Below, piece after piece: positions 1 through 9,370 of a stretch of DNA of 64,000 nt. The stretch is from Ruminococcus sp. OA3. GTDB taxonomy: Bacteria > Bacillota > Clostridia > Lachnospirales > Lachnospiraceae. The notes beneath the pieces were generated by a model. That model did not search any database. It was not told the DNA's origin and saw nothing but the letters and a program-made list of their open reading frames with translations. Every line of letters starts with the position of its first letter. Within the stretch, counting starts at the first letter, position 1. A program made the position numbers and the translations under genes. The stretch lies in assembly GCF_022440845.1 (NCBI RefSeq), contig NZ_JAKNTO010000001.1, forward strand, positions 992,001 to 1,056,000, in the 5' to 3' direction.

Positions 1-537
1 GCAGAAGGCTGCGAGGCGGGCGGACATATTGGGGAACAGACGACGATGACACTGATTCCGCAGGTCGCGGATGCGGTTGAGATACCAGTGATCGGAGCCG
101 GAGGAGTCGGCGACGGCAGAGGGATGGCGGCCATGTTTTTGCTGGGTGCGGAGGGTGTTCAGATCGGTACACGTTTTGTGGTATCTGATGAGTCTATCGT
201 GCATGAAAATTATAAAGAACGGATTGTAAAGTCAAAGGATATCGACAGCGTCGTGACAGGCCGCTCTACAGGACATCCGGTCCGTTCGCTAAGGAACCAG
301 AACACGAAAGAGTATCTGAAAAAAGAGCAGGAAGGAGCTTCCTTTGAAGAACTGGAGCTTCTGACACTCGGTTCACTGCGCAGAGCGGTGCTGGAGGGGG
401 ATACGAAAAATGGAAGTGTGATGGCAGGGCAGATTGCAGGACTGATCAAACGGCGTCAGACCTGTAAGGAAATCATCGAAGAACTTGTAAATGAGACCGA
501 GACGCTGTTAAAAGGAGCGGAAAAATGGGAAAAATAG
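1..537 (+). CDS. fabK: Enoyl-ACP reductase II (FabK), C-terminal part
   Basis: The frame is open from base 1, so the gene starts upstream; about 178 residues are present of a family length near 310-320. FabK is an FMN/NADH-dependent enoyl-ACP reductase that performs the last reduction of each fatty acid elongation cycle. Visible motifs are EAGGHIGE at the start of the window, then IGAGGVGDGRG and GAEGVQIGTRF, the flavin/phosphate-binding loops of the nitronate monooxygenase/FabK TIM-barrel family. The C-terminal helical tail with the VMAGQ segment is typical of FabK rather than of nitronate monooxygenases. It overlaps fabD by 13 bp, which indicates translational coupling at the front of the visible operon. 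Confidence 0.9.
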   Translation, partial: AEGCEAGGHIGEQTTMTLIPQVADAVEIPVIGAGGVGDGRGMAAMFLLGAEGVQIGTRFVVSDESIVHENYKERIVKSKDIDSVVTGRSTGHPVRSLRNQNTKEYLKKEQEGASFEELELLTLGSLRRAVLEGDTKNGSVMAGQIAGLIKRRQTCKEIIEELVNETETLLKGAEKWEK

Positions 538-1457
538 CATATATCTTCCCGGGTCAGGGAGCACAGAAAGCCGGTATGGGTCAAGATTTTTATGAAAATT
601 CCCCCATCTCAAAGGCAGTTTTCGAGAAGGCAGGAGAGCTGCTGGGATTTTCCATGGAAGCACTTTGCTTTGAGGAAAATGACCGGCTGGACATCACCGA
701 GTATACGCAGGCAGCTATGGTCACAACCAGCACTGCGATGCTGCGTGAACTTCAGAAGCGGGGGTTTGTACCGGATGTGACGGCGGGATTAAGCCTTGGG
801 GAGTACTGTGCGCTTGTCTGCTGCGGTGCGATGAGCTTTGAGGATGCCGTGCAGGTGGTTCGTCAGAGAGGAATTCTGATGCAGGAGGCTGTCCCGGCAG
901 GGCAGGGCGGCATGGCTGCTGTGATGGGGCTGTCTGCTGAAGCCATCGAACAGGTACTGAATCATATCCCGGGTGTTCAGATAGCCAATTATAATTGCCC
1001 TGGACAGATCGTGATATCCGGAGAAAAAAAAGCGGTGGATACTGCAGCGGCAGCCTTAAAGGATGCCAAAGCAAAAAGGGTAGTGCCGTTAAATGTCAGC
1101 GGTCCGTTTCATTCAGAGATGCTGAAGGAGGCGGGGAGCAGGCTGGGACAGACGCTTGCGTCTGTGGCGGTCTTCGAACATGAGATTCCGTATGTGACGA
1201 ACGTGACCGCGTCTTACGTCGGCGGCACAGATAAGATCAAAGAGCTTCTGATTCGTCAGGTCAGCAGTTCCGTGCGCTGGCAGCAGAGCGTGGAAGCGAT
1301 GATTGCAGATGGAGTGACTCATTTTGTGGAGATTGGTCCTGGACGGACGCTCGCATCATTTGTAAAAAAGATTTACAGAGATGCAGCCGTCTACAATGTG
1401 GAAAAATGGGAGCAGCTTGACGGATTACAGGATTTTTACCGGCAGGCAGGAAAATAA
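525..1457 (+). CDS. fabD: Malonyl-CoA:ACP transacylase FabD
   Basis: Transfers malonyl from CoA to acyl carrier protein, supplying the extender unit. It has 310 residues, the normal length. The N-terminus carries the FPGQGAQ signature, the nucleophile is Ser90 in GLSLGEY, and the catalytic His is His196 in GPFHSEM; the C-terminal EIGPGRTL motif is also present. The ATG lies inside the end of fabK, and the fabK coding sequence just upstream supplies AAAAGGAGCGG as ribosome site. It belongs to the fab operon. Confidence 0.97.
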   Translation: MGKIAYIFPGQGAQKAGMGQDFYENSPISKAVFEKAGELLGFSMEALCFEENDRLDITEYTQAAMVTTSTAMLRELQKRGFVPDVTAGLSLGEYCALVCCGAMSFEDAVQVVRQRGILMQEAVPAGQGGMAAVMGLSAEAIEQVLNHIPGVQIANYNCPGQIVISGEKKAVDTAAAALKDAKAKRVVPLNVSGPFHSEMLKEAGSRLGQTLASVAVFEHEIPYVTNVTASYVGGTDKIKELLIRQVSSSVRWQQSVEAMIADGVTHFVEIGPGRTLASFVKKIYRDAAVYNVEKWEQLDGLQDFYRQAGK

Positions 1458-1469
1458 AGGAGAATGACT

Positions 1470-2210
1470 ATGTTGGAGAATCAGGTAGCTATCGTAACAG
1501 GGGGTGCCAGGGGAATCGGACGTGCGATCGCACTCGCACTGGCAGCTGAGGGAGCGTATGTCGTAGTGAATTATGCGAGTTCCTCCCAGAGGGCGCAGGA
1601 AGTGGTGAAGGAAATCCAGGAAAGAGGCGGACAGGCGGAAGCGGGTCCCTGTAACGTCGCGGACGGCGCAGCGGTAGCATCATGGTTTGCCGACATTATG
1701 GCTCGCCTGGGGCGGATTGATATTCTGGTAAATAATGCGGGCATTACAAAAGACGGACTTCTTATGCGCATGAGTGAAGAAGATTTTACCAGGGTGCTGG
1801 ATACAAATCTGACAGGCGCCTTTCACTGCTGTAAATGGGCGGTGAAGTCCATGATACGCCAGCGGAGCGGGAAAATCGTAAATATTTCTTCCGTATCCGG
1901 CGTGTCAGGAAATGCAGGACAGGCCAATTACAGCGCTTCCAAGGCGGGACTGATTGGATTGACAAAGTCTGTTGCAAGGGAAGTGGCTTCCAGAGGAATT
2001 ACCGTGAATGCGGTGGCTCCGGGATTTATTGAGACAGATATGACAGAGGTTCTGTCAGAGAAAGTAAAAGAAGGGGCAAAGGCTCAGATCCCGCTGAAAG
2101 ATTTCGGGAGACCGGAGGATGTGGCAGATGCAGTTGTATTTCTGGTATCAGAGAAAAGCCGGTATATTACCGGACAGGTGCTGCACGTGGACGGTGGAAT
2201 GGTAATGTAA
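1470..2210 (+). CDS. fabG: 3-oxoacyl-ACP reductase FabG
   Basis: NADPH-dependent short-chain dehydrogenase that reduces beta-ketoacyl-ACP. The nucleotide motif TGGARGIG sits at residues 10-17, NNAG near 88-91, and the catalytic triad is Ser141, Tyr154 and Lys158. I take the second ATG (1470) as start: AGGAG at 1458-1462 is 7 nt from it but only 1 nt from the first ATG at 1464. This gives 246 residues, normal for FabG. It is followed by fabF after a 48-bp gap. Confidence 0.96.
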   Translation: MLENQVAIVTGGARGIGRAIALALAAEGAYVVVNYASSSQRAQEVVKEIQERGGQAEAGPCNVADGAAVASWFADIMARLGRIDILVNNAGITKDGLLMRMSEEDFTRVLDTNLTGAFHCCKWAVKSMIRQRSGKIVNISSVSGVSGNAGQANYSASKAGLIGLTKSVAREVASRGITVNAVAPGFIETDMTEVLSEKVKEGAKAQIPLKDFGRPEDVADAVVFLVSEKSRYITGQVLHVDGGMVM

Positions 2211-2258
2211 TGGGAACTCGCCTGAACACTGCACATAATGATATAAAGGAGAAAATCC

Positions 2259-3506
2259 ATGAGAAGAGTTGTTGTTACGGGGATGGGAGCCATCACCCCG
2301 ATCGGAAACAGTGTGGATGCATTCTGGGAGGCTGTAAAGAGTCAGACCGTGGGCATCGGAGAGATTACAAAGTTTGATATATCAGATTATAAAGTGAAAA
2401 TTGCAGCGGAAGTCAAAGACTTCGACGCGAAAGAATATATGGACGCCAAAGCGGCAAAGCGTATGGAGGCATTCTGTCAGTATGCGGTTGCGGCATCGAG
2501 AGAAGCAGTAAGTGATTCCGGCATCGATATGGAGGAAGAAGACCCGTATATGGTAGGAATCAGTATAGGATCGGGAATTGGGAGCCTGCAGACCGTGGAG
2601 CGTGAATTTCAGAAACTGCTGAAGGGCGGTCCGAGAAAAGTCAGCCCTATGATGGTGCCGATGATGATCAGCAATATGGCAGCAGGGAACGTCAGCATCC
2701 AGCTTGGATGCAAAGGAAAAAGCATCAATGTGGTGACGGCATGTGCGACGGGAACGCATTCCATCGGCGAAGCATTCCGGACGATCCAGTATGGTGATGC
2801 GGATGTGATGCTGGCGGGGGGGGCCGAGAGCTCGATCACGCCGATCGGTGTTTCCGGATTTTCATCGCTGACGGCTCTGACATCAGCATCTGACCCGATG
2901 CGCGCATCGATTCCGTTTGACAAGGAGCGAAGCGGTTTTGTGATAGGCGAAGGAGCAGGAGTTGTAGTACTGGAAGAACTGGAGCATGCAAAGAAGAGAA
3001 ATGCCAGAATTTATGCGGAAATCGTAGGATACGGTGCCACGAGCGATGCCTACCACATTACTTCTCCCATAGAAGACGGCAGCGGAGCTGCAAAAGCCAT
3101 GGAAAAGGCGATGAATGATGCCGGAATCAGGGCGGAGGACGTGGATTATATCAACGCCCATGGAACGAGTACGCATCATAATGACCTGTTTGAGACGAAG
3201 GCAATCAGGCTGGCGCTTGGCAAAGAAGCAGAAAAGGTAAAGATCAGTTCTACAAAGTCCATGATTGGGCATCTGCTTGGTGCAGCCGGGGGTGTGGAAT
3301 TTATTACCTGTGTAAAATCTATACAGGACGGTTATCTTCACCCGACCGTCGGGTATCAGGTGCCGGATGAAGAATGTGATCTGGATTATATCACAGGAGG
3401 CCCTGTGGAGCAGGAGGTTGACTGTTGTCTCACGAATTCTCTGGGATTCGGCGGACATAACGCGACACTCTGTGTCAGAAAATATCGCGGGCAGGAGGAA
3501 GCATAA
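2259..3506 (+). CDS. fabF: 3-oxoacyl-ACP synthase II FabF
   Basis: Condensing enzyme of fatty acid elongation. It has 415 residues with the KAS II Cys-His-His triad: Cys162 in VTACATGTH, a His in NAHGTST near 303 and a His in SMIGHLLGAAG near 340. A good ribosome site (AAAGGAG) precedes the ATG. The stop codon is immediately followed by the GTG start of accB, so the two are likely coupled. No fabH is seen in the window, so initiation must be encoded elsewhere. Confidence 0.97.
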   Translation: MRRVVVTGMGAITPIGNSVDAFWEAVKSQTVGIGEITKFDISDYKVKIAAEVKDFDAKEYMDAKAAKRMEAFCQYAVAASREAVSDSGIDMEEEDPYMVGISIGSGIGSLQTVEREFQKLLKGGPRKVSPMMVPMMISNMAAGNVSIQLGCKGKSINVVTACATGTHSIGEAFRTIQYGDADVMLAGGAESSITPIGVSGFSSLTALTSASDPMRASIPFDKERSGFVIGEGAGVVVLEELEHAKKRNARIYAEIVGYGATSDAYHITSPIEDGSGAAKAMEKAMNDAGIRAEDVDYINAHGTSTHHNDLFETKAIRLALGKEAEKVKISSTKSMIGHLLGAAGGVEFITCVKSIQDGYLHPTVGYQVPDEECDLDYITGGPVEQEVDCCLTNSLGFGGHNATLCVRKYRGQEEA

Positions 3507-3929
3507 GTGGAAGCAGAACAGATTATACGTTTGATAGAGACTGTCTCAGCCTCATCACTCTCGGAATTTGAATATCAGGAAGGCGATGTCAAGCTCGTTT
3601 TAAAAGCGGAGAAGCAGGTAGTCGCAGCAGTTCCGGCAGCAGCAGCGCCGGTTGCAGTACCGGAGTCCATCGAGGAGACAGAGATCATTGACGATGGAAC
3701 ACTGATCAAATCCCCGCTTGTGGGAACGTTCTACAGTGCACCGTCGGAGGATGCGCAGGCGTTCGTTCAGGTGGGGGATACTGTGAAAAAAGGGCAGGTA
3801 ATCGGAATCATTGAGACGATGAAGCTGATGAATGAGATCGAATGTGACAGGGACGGCGTGATCACCGGGATACTGATTGAAAATGAGCAGGTGGTTGAAT
3901 ACGGGCAACCGCTGTTTCGGATTGGATAA
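3507..3929 (+). CDS. accB: Biotin carboxyl carrier protein AccB
   Basis: Carries biotin between the carboxylase and carboxyltransferase halves of acetyl-CoA carboxylase. It has 140 residues: an N-terminal helical region, an Ala/Pro/Val-rich linker at about 39-55, and a C-terminal biotinyl domain with biotinylation site Lys106 in IETMKLMNE. It starts with GTG directly after the fabF stop; AGGAGG at 3493-3498 is spaced 8 nt from that codon, which settles the start. Confidence 0.95.
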   Translation: MEAEQIIRLIETVSASSLSEFEYQEGDVKLVLKAEKQVVAAVPAAAAPVAVPESIEETEIIDDGTLIKSPLVGTFYSAPSEDAQAFVQVGDTVKKGQVIGIIETMKLMNEIECDRDGVITGILIENEQVVEYGQPLFRIG

Positions 3930-3940
3930 GGAGGGGCAGT

Positions 3941-4366
3941 ATGGCACTTGGAATCAAAGAGATTGAAGCGATTATACCACACCGTCATCCGTTTCTGCTG
4001 ATCGACCGCATCGATGAACTGGAACCCGGTGTGCGCGCAGAAGGAATCAAGAATGTAACTTTTAAGGAAGACTTTTTCGCAGGTCATTTTCCGGAAGAAC
4101 CGGTGATGCCGGGTGTACTGATCGTGGAAGCGCTTGCACAGGTGGGGGCTGTTGCCATCTTAAGTGTGGACGAGAACAAAGGGAAGACAGCATTTTTTGG
4201 AGGAATGGACAAAGTTAAATTCCGCAGAAAAGTAGTGCCGGGAGACACGCTTCGCCTGGAATGTGAGATTGTGAAACAAAAAGGACCGATCGGTGTCGGC
4301 CGTGCAACGGCGACCGTTGACGGTAAGACGGCAGTTACTGCCGATATGACATTTGTGGTAGGATAG
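3941..4366 (+). CDS. fabZ: 3-hydroxyacyl-ACP dehydratase FabZ
   Basis: Dehydrates beta-hydroxyacyl-ACP to the trans-2-enoyl form that FabK reduces. It has 141 residues in a hotdog fold. The catalytic His is in [13 protein letters not shown] and the catalytic Glu in LIVEALAQ about 14 residues later. AAGGAGG lies before the ATG. It sits between accB and accC, a common order in Clostridia fab operons. Confidence 0.96.
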   Translation: MALGIKEIEAIIPHRHPFLLIDRIDELEPGVRAEGIKNVTFKEDFFAGHFPEEPVMPGVLIVEALAQVGAVAILSVDENKGKTAFFGGMDKVKFRRKVVPGDTLRLECEIVKQKGPIGVGRATATVDGKTAVTADMTFVVG

Positions 4367-4374
4367 GTGATTGC

Positions 4375-5712
4375 ATGATAAAGAAAGTATTGATCGCAAA
4401 CCGGGGTGAGATCGCGGTGCGTATTATCAGAGCGTGTCGTGAGATGGGGATTGCTACGGTTGCCGTATACTCGGAGGCAGACCGGGATGCCCTGCATACC
4501 CTGCTGGCTGACGAAGCCATCTGCATCGGTCCGGCTCCGTCAAAGGAAAGTTATCTGAATATGGAACGTATCTTAAGTGCAACGATCACCATGGAGGCGG
4601 ATGCCGTTCATCCGGGATTTGGATTCCTCTCGGAGAACAGTAAATTTGCTCAGATGTGCGAAAAATGCGGCATCACCTTTATCGGGCCGAAAAGTGATGT
4701 GATCGCCCGTATGGGAAATAAGGCGGAAGCCAGGAATACCATGATCGCGGCACATGTTCCGGTGGTACCGGGGAGCACAGAGTCAATCCTGGATGTAAAA
4801 AAAGGGAAGAAAGCTGCGGCGGATATCGGATATCCCGTGATGATCAAGGCGGCTTCCGGAGGTGGAGGCCGAGGTATGCGGGTTGCCATGTCACCGGAGG
4901 AATTCGATGCACAGTTCCAGACGGCACAGCGGGAGGCGGAGCAGGGATTCTCCGATCCGACGATGTATATCGAGCGTTTTGTGCAGGAACCGCGGCATAT
5001 TGAATTCCAGATCCTGGCGGATCGTTATGGAAATGTGGTACATCTCGGGGAACGTGACTGCTCCGTACAGCGCCGCCATCAGAAAATGATCGAAGAATCA
5101 CCGAGTCCCGCCATCTCCGAAGACCTCCGCGCCGAAATGGGAAGGGCTGCGGTGAAAGCGGCTCTTGCGGCGGGTTATGAAAATGCAGGTACGATCGAAT
5201 TTCTGGTGGATAAGAACAGAGAATTCTTTTTTATAGAGATGAATACAAGAATTCAGGTGGAGCATCCGGTGACGGAGGCTGTGACAGGGCTGGACCTGAT
5301 CAAGGAACAGATCAGGATCGCATCAGGGGAAAAACTTCCATTTTCACAGGATGACATCTGTCTGAGGGGTCATGCGATGGAATGCAGGATCAATGCTGAA
5401 AATCCGGATAAAAACTTTATGCCATGTCCGGGGACGATCCAGGACAGCCATTTCCCGGGAGGAAACGGCGTTCGGATCGACAGTGCGGTATATAACGGGT
5501 ATCAGATTCCGCCGAACTATGATTCCATGATCGCCAAAGTGATTGTTCACGGCGCAAACCGTGAGGAGGCATTGCAGAAAATGCGCTCGGCACTTGATGA
5601 GATGGTCATAGAAGGTGTGGATACGAACAAGGAATATCAGATGCAGATTATTGAACACCAGGTTTTCCGGGAGGGAAAACAGGACACTTCATTTATTGAG
5701 AAATATCTGTAG
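4375..5712 (+). CDS. accC: Biotin carboxylase AccC
   Basis: ATP-grasp enzyme that carboxylates the biotin on AccB. It has 445 residues, the normal length. Visible motifs are [14 protein letters not shown] at the N-terminus, the glycine-rich ATP loop [11 protein letters not shown], and [14 protein letters not shown] containing the metal-binding Glu and Asn. It starts 8 bp after fabZ, with a weak AGGTG ribosome site, so coupling to fabZ is probable. Confidence 0.96.
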   Translation: MIKKVLIANRGEIAVRIIRACREMGIATVAVYSEADRDALHTLLADEAICIGPAPSKESYLNMERILSATITMEADAVHPGFGFLSENSKFAQMCEKCGITFIGPKSDVIARMGNKAEARNTMIAAHVPVVPGSTESILDVKKGKKAAADIGYPVMIKAASGGGGRGMRVAMSPEEFDAQFQTAQREAEQGFSDPTMYIERFVQEPRHIEFQILADRYGNVVHLGERDCSVQRRHQKMIEESPSPAISEDLRAEMGRAAVKAALAAGYENAGTIEFLVDKNREFFFIEMNTRIQVEHPVTEAVTGLDLIKEQIRIASGEKLPFSQDDICLRGHAMECRINAENPDKNFMPCPGTIQDSHFPGGNGVRIDSAVYNGYQIPPNYDSMIAKVIVHGANREEALQKMRSALDEMVIEGVDTNKEYQMQIIEHQVFREGKQDTSFIEKYL

Positions 5713-5726
5713 CCGTGGAGGTAGTG

Positions 5727-7412
5727 ATGTTAAAGAATTTATTACGGAAATCTCCGTCCAATATGAATATGAAAAAGGGAGAAGAGGCACCGGATGTGCT
5801 GAAAACTCTCTGGGCAAAATGCAGCAAGTGCGGTGAACTGGTTTACAGGGATGATGTGCGTGCGAATTATTATATTTGCCCAAAATGCGGCGGATATTTC
5901 CGTCTGAATATAAAGCGCCGGCTGAAAATGACAGTGGACGGCGGCAGTTTTGAGGAATGGGATGCAGATCTTGAGACCGGCAATCCGCTGCAGTTTGAGG
6001 GCTATGAAGAGAAGATCAAGGCGGCACAGGAAAAAACATCACTCGCGGAAGGTGTTGTGACAGGTAAAGCTGCCATTGAAGGACTTACCTGTGCAGTCGG
6101 CGTCATTGATGCCCGGTTTCTGATGGGAAGCATGGGCTATGTCGTCGGAGAAAAAATTACACGCATGATAGAACGTGCTACGGCGCTTAGGCTTCCGATC
6201 GTTATGTTCTGCTGTTCAGGAGGAGCCAGAATGCAGGAAGGCATGGTCTCTCTGATGCAGATGGCGAAGACTTCCGCAGCATTAAAAAGACACAGTAATG
6301 AAGGACAGCTGTATATATCTGTTCTGACGGATCCTACGACGGGCGGGGTGACGGCGAGTTTTGCAATGCTTGGAGATGTGATTCTGGCAGAGCCGAAAGC
6401 ACTGATTGGATTTGCAGGTCCGCGTGTCATTGAGCAGACGATTCGGCAGAAGCTCCCGGAAGGATTTCAGCGTTCCGAATTTTTGCTTGAACATGGGTTT
6501 GTCGACAAGATCGTGGAGCGTGCAGATATGAGGAAAACGCTTGCAGACATCATACGTATGCATACGCTTTCAGAAAAAGCATCTGCGCCGGCTGAGGCAG
6601 ATCTGGCAAAATCACGCAAACGGAAGGAAAACCGGGATGCCTGGAGTGTAGTGGAGACCTCCAGACGGGCAGACCGTCTGACGGCACTCGACTATATTGA
6701 AAATATTTTTACGGACTTCATAGAATTTCATGGTGACCGTTACTGCCAGGATGACGGAGCGGTCGTCGGGGGAATTGCGATGCTGGGGGCGACACCCGTC
6801 ACGGTCATCGGACAGCAGAAGGGAAAAAACCTGAAGGATAATCTGGTCCGGAACTTTGGGATGCCGTCTCCGGATGGCTACCGGAAGGCACTGAGACTTA
6901 TGAAACAGGCGGAGAAATTTCACCGCCCGGTGATCTGTCTGGTGGATACACCGGGGGCGTTCTGCGGACTGGAAGCCGAGGAGCGCGGTCAGGGAAGAGC
7001 GATCGCGGATAATCTGTTCGAGATGTCGGATCTGAAGACGCCCATCCTCTCCATGGTAATCGGAGAAGGCGGAAGCGGCGGTGCTCTTGCCATGGCTGTG
7101 GCAGACGAAGTCTGGATGATGGAAAATGCAGTCTACTCGATTCTGTCCCCGGAGGGATTTGCTTCCATTTTGTGGAAGGACAGCAAAAAAGCAAATGAAG
7201 CGGCCGGGGTCATGAAAATCACCGCAGACGATCTGCTGGGCCTTGGTATCATTGAGAAAGTGATTCCGGAAGAAAAACCGGCATGCCAGGAGAATCAGCG
7301 TCAGATCTGCAGAATGCTGCGTGCAGAGATCCGAAGTTTTCTGGTGCGTTTCCAGGGAAAGACAGACAGTGAGCTTCGGGATCACCGTTACCAGCGTTTC
7401 CGCAAAATGTAA
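5727..7412 (+). CDS. accDA: Fused acetyl-CoA carboxyltransferase beta-alpha (AccD-AccA)
   Basis: One 561-residue protein holds both carboxyltransferase subunits that move CO2 from biotin to acetyl-CoA. The AccD half (about 1-290) has a zinc ribbon with two CxxC pairs (CSKC and CPKC) and the crotonase-like GGARMQEG motif. The AccA half (about 295-561) has the VDTPGAFCG and [10 protein letters not shown] motifs. A basic and Ala-rich linker separates them. GGAGG at 5717-5721 points to the ATG at 5727 rather than the GTG at 5715. There is no internal ribosome site or stop at the junction, so this is a genuine fusion as read. Confidence 0.94.
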   Translation: MLKNLLRKSPSNMNMKKGEEAPDVLKTLWAKCSKCGELVYRDDVRANYYICPKCGGYFRLNIKRRLKMTVDGGSFEEWDADLETGNPLQFEGYEEKIKAAQEKTSLAEGVVTGKAAIEGLTCAVGVIDARFLMGSMGYVVGEKITRMIERATALRLPIVMFCCSGGARMQEGMVSLMQMAKTSAALKRHSNEGQLYISVLTDPTTGGVTASFAMLGDVILAEPKALIGFAGPRVIEQTIRQKLPEGFQRSEFLLEHGFVDKIVERADMRKTLADIIRMHTLSEKASAPAEADLAKSRKRKENRDAWSVVETSRRADRLTALDYIENIFTDFIEFHGDRYCQDDGAVVGGIAMLGATPVTVIGQQKGKNLKDNLVRNFGMPSPDGYRKALRLMKQAEKFHRPVICLVDTPGAFCGLEAEERGQGRAIADNLFEMSDLKTPILSMVIGEGGSGGALAMAVADEVWMMENAVYSILSPEGFASILWKDSKKANEAAGVMKITADDLLGLGIIEKVIPEEKPACQENQRQICRMLRAEIRSFLVRFQGKTDSELRDHRYQRFRKM

Positions 7413-7441
7413 CGAGTGCAGGAATAGAGAGGGAAAAATTA

Positions 7442-8521
7442 ATGACAGAGCAAAAACCTTTGAGAATCGGGGAGCTGACGGTACCCCTTCCGCTGATCCA
7501 GGGTGGGATGGGAGTCGGAGTCAGTCTTTCGGGACTGGCGGGAGCTGTGGCGAAAAACGGCGGCATCGGCCTGATCTCCACGGCACAGATCGGTTTCCGG
7601 GATCCCGAATTTCGTAAAAACCCAATTGAGACAAATCTGCGGGTGATGAAGGAAGAACTGGATAAAGCCCGTGCGATTGCGCCCGGAGGGATACTGGGAT
7701 TCAATATCATGGTCGCCACGAGACGATATGAAGATTATGTGAAAGCGGCACTGAAGGCGGGGGCTGATATCATCGTATCAGGTGCCGGGCTTCCGGTGGA
7801 TCTGCCGAAATATGCAAAAGGTTTTAAGACGAAGCTGGCACCGATCGTATCTTCGCTGAAAGCGGCGAAACTGATCTGCAAACTCTGGGACCGCCGTTAT
7901 CAGACGACACCGGATCTCATTGTGATCGAGGGACCAAAGGCGGGAGGTCATCTGGGATTTTCAGAGGAAGAACTTAAGACATATACGGACGAGAGTTATG
8001 AGGAAGAGATTAAAAAGATTATCTGCGCGGTCAGGGAATGCGGTGACAAATACCAGAAGAACATACCGGTCGTTGTGGCGGGCGGAATCTATGACGGACA
8101 GGATGTACAGCATATGATCGGGGAAGTAGGGGCAGATGGGGTACAGGTTGGAACCAGATTTGTTACGACCAAAGAGTGTGACGCTCCGATGTCCTATAAA
8201 GAGCGGTATCTGAGAGCCAGGGAGGCAGATATTGTGATCACGAAAAGTCCGGTGGGGATGCCGGGACGTGCGATCAGGAATTCATTCTTAACAGCGGATC
8301 ATACGCAGGAGAAGCGCCCCCAGGGCTGCCTTCAATGCCTGGAAAAATGTAATCCTGCACAGATTCCGTACTGTATCACACAGGCGCTTGTAAACGCGGT
8401 CACGGAAAAAACAGAACTGGCACTGCTTTTCTGCGGCAGCAACGCGTATCGCAGTAATCAGATTGAGACGGTGCCGCGGGTGATTTCAGATTTGTTCGGA
8501 ATCGCTTGTAATCCGGCATAA
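7442..8521 (+). CDS. Nitronate monooxygenase/FabK-like flavoprotein
   Basis: A 359-residue FMN TIM-barrel protein of the nitronate monooxygenase (2-nitropropane dioxygenase) family. Motifs are IQGGMGVGVS at the N-terminus, EGPKAGGHLG, VVAGGIYDG and GADGVQVGTRF. A C-terminal cysteine cluster (CLQCLEKC followed by a further Cys) is absent from FabK and from classical nitronate monooxygenases and could bind a metal or FeS centre. It follows accDA by 29 bp and so is probably cotranscribed with the fab genes. The substrate is not predictable; it may be a second enoyl reductase or a detoxifying oxidase. Confidence 0.8.
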   Translation: MTEQKPLRIGELTVPLPLIQGGMGVGVSLSGLAGAVAKNGGIGLISTAQIGFRDPEFRKNPIETNLRVMKEELDKARAIAPGGILGFNIMVATRRYEDYVKAALKAGADIIVSGAGLPVDLPKYAKGFKTKLAPIVSSLKAAKLICKLWDRRYQTTPDLIVIEGPKAGGHLGFSEEELKTYTDESYEEEIKKIICAVRECGDKYQKNIPVVVAGGIYDGQDVQHMIGEVGADGVQVGTRFVTTKECDAPMSYKERYLRAREADIVITKSPVGMPGRAIRNSFLTADHTQEKRPQGCLQCLEKCNPAQIPYCITQALVNAVTEKTELALLFCGSNAYRSNQIETVPRVISDLFGIACNPA

Positions 8522-8575
8522 AACCATGTATCATTAACATGTACGAAAGCTGCAATTTGAATGAAGGAGGTACCC

Positions 8576-9034
8576 ATGGAAAAGAGCTATCGCGCCCTGA
8601 ATGATGTTCTGGTGAATCTGTTTCATGATATTATGGATATTGAGCAGGATGCCATCATTACCGGGGAATTCTGCGACATTACAAACAATGATATGCATAT
8701 TATCGAAGCGGTTGGCGTGGAACAGCCGATGAATATGTCATCGATTGCCAAAAAGATGCTGGTTACCATGGGCACACTGACAATTTCTATGAACAGCCTT
8801 GTAAAAAAGGGATATGTGCTGAGGGAACGCAGTGAAGAAGACCGGCGTGTGGTATTTATCCGCCTGACAGAAAAAGGGAAGCGGGCATATTACCATCATG
8901 AAGCTTTCCACAGGGAAATGATTGAGGCTGTGGTAAAGGGGCTTGCTGAGGACGAGAAGGAAATCCTGGTCACTTCGCTCACTCAGCTGAAAGATTTCTT
9001 TATGAATTATAAAAAGAAGCAAAAAAACAGTTGA
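8576..9034 (+). CDS. MarR-family regulator, FabT-like
   Basis: A 152-residue winged-helix MarR protein: recognition region around SIAKKMLVTMGTLTISMNSL and the wing/DRR signature SEEDRRVVFIRLTEKGK. AAGGAGG at 8564-8570 selects the ATG at 8576 over the one at 8561. FabT, the acyl-ACP-sensing repressor of Firmicute fab operons, belongs to this family, and the position at the end of the fab cluster suggests the same role; FabT is more usually encoded at the front. The assignment to FabT is inference. Confidence 0.8.
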   Translation: MEKSYRALNDVLVNLFHDIMDIEQDAIITGEFCDITNNDMHIIEAVGVEQPMNMSSIAKKMLVTMGTLTISMNSLVKKGYVLRERSEEDRRVVFIRLTEKGKRAYYHHEAFHREMIEAVVKGLAEDEKEILVTSLTQLKDFFMNYKKKQKNS

Positions 9035-9058
9035 CAAAAGCTGAAAAATTTATATAAT
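9031..9058 (+). promoter_or_regulatory. Sigma-A promoter of the thi operon
   Basis: TTGACA at 9031-9036 and TATAAT at 9053-9058 are both consensus hexamers, with a 16-bp spacer. The -35 overlaps the stop codon of the MarR gene. Transcription would start near 9065, just before the terminator-like riboswitch hairpin. Confidence 0.85.
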
Positions 9059-9071
9059 CATTTTTAGAGTG

Positions 9072-9131
9072 TGTAAAAGGTCACACGAAGGGGTACACCA
9101 CCGCGGGTGTATTCTTTCGTGTGGCCTTTTT
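9072..9131 (+). promoter_or_regulatory. HMP-PP (thiS-motif) riboswitch candidate with embedded terminator
   Basis: The leader between the promoter and thiS is one long hairpin followed by a T tract. The outer stem pairs 9075-9089 with 9116-9130. An asymmetric internal loop (GGGG against TTCT region) separates it from an inner stem 9094-9099/9106-9111 capped by ACCGCG. The stem's 3' side runs into TTTTT at 9127-9131. A terminator with an embedded conserved loop directly upstream of thiS is the described architecture of thiS-motif RNAs, which sense the thiamin precursor HMP-PP. No TPP-riboswitch core is present. Class membership is from memory of the motif and should be confirmed with a covariance model. 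Confidence 0.75.
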
Positions 9132-9168
9132 CATATGTCTTTTTGAAAAACGTCGGGAGGTGAAAGGA

Positions 9169-9366
9169 TTGATATTTGTTAACGGAGAAGAGAAAAAGTG
9201 TGGTGAGAGCATGCAGCTTGACAGACTTTTGAAAGAACTGGGGTATGATACTGGGCGCGTCGCAGTGGAATTGAACCAGAATATTATTCCCAGAGCCAGG
9301 TATGGCTCAGTGACAGTGAACGATGGGGATTATCTGGAAGTTGTGAGATTTGTCGGGGGAGGATGA
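9169..9366 (+). CDS. thiS: Sulfur carrier protein ThiS
   Basis: Ubiquitin-like carrier of about 65 residues whose C-terminal Gly-Gly (…VGGG) is adenylated and thiocarboxylated to donate sulfur for the thiamin thiazole. The start is a TTG at 9169, with GGGAGG at 9155-9160 8 nt upstream; the earlier in-frame codons lie inside the terminator hairpin. It is the first gene of the thiazole operon. Confidence 0.9.
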   Translation: MIFVNGEEKKCGESMQLDRLLKELGYDTGRVAVELNQNIIPRARYGSVTVNDGDYLEVVRFVGGG

Positions 9367-9370
9367 GGCT

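Noticed and set aside
6612-7385. Minus-strand frame of 257 codons opposite accDA
   Set aside because: The plus-strand AccA motifs explain the sequence, and there is no ribosome site or family resemblance on the minus strand.
9059-9168. TPP riboswitch upstream of thiS
   Set aside because: The leader is too short and lacks the CUGAGA core; the terminator-embedded hairpin fits the HMP-PP class instead.
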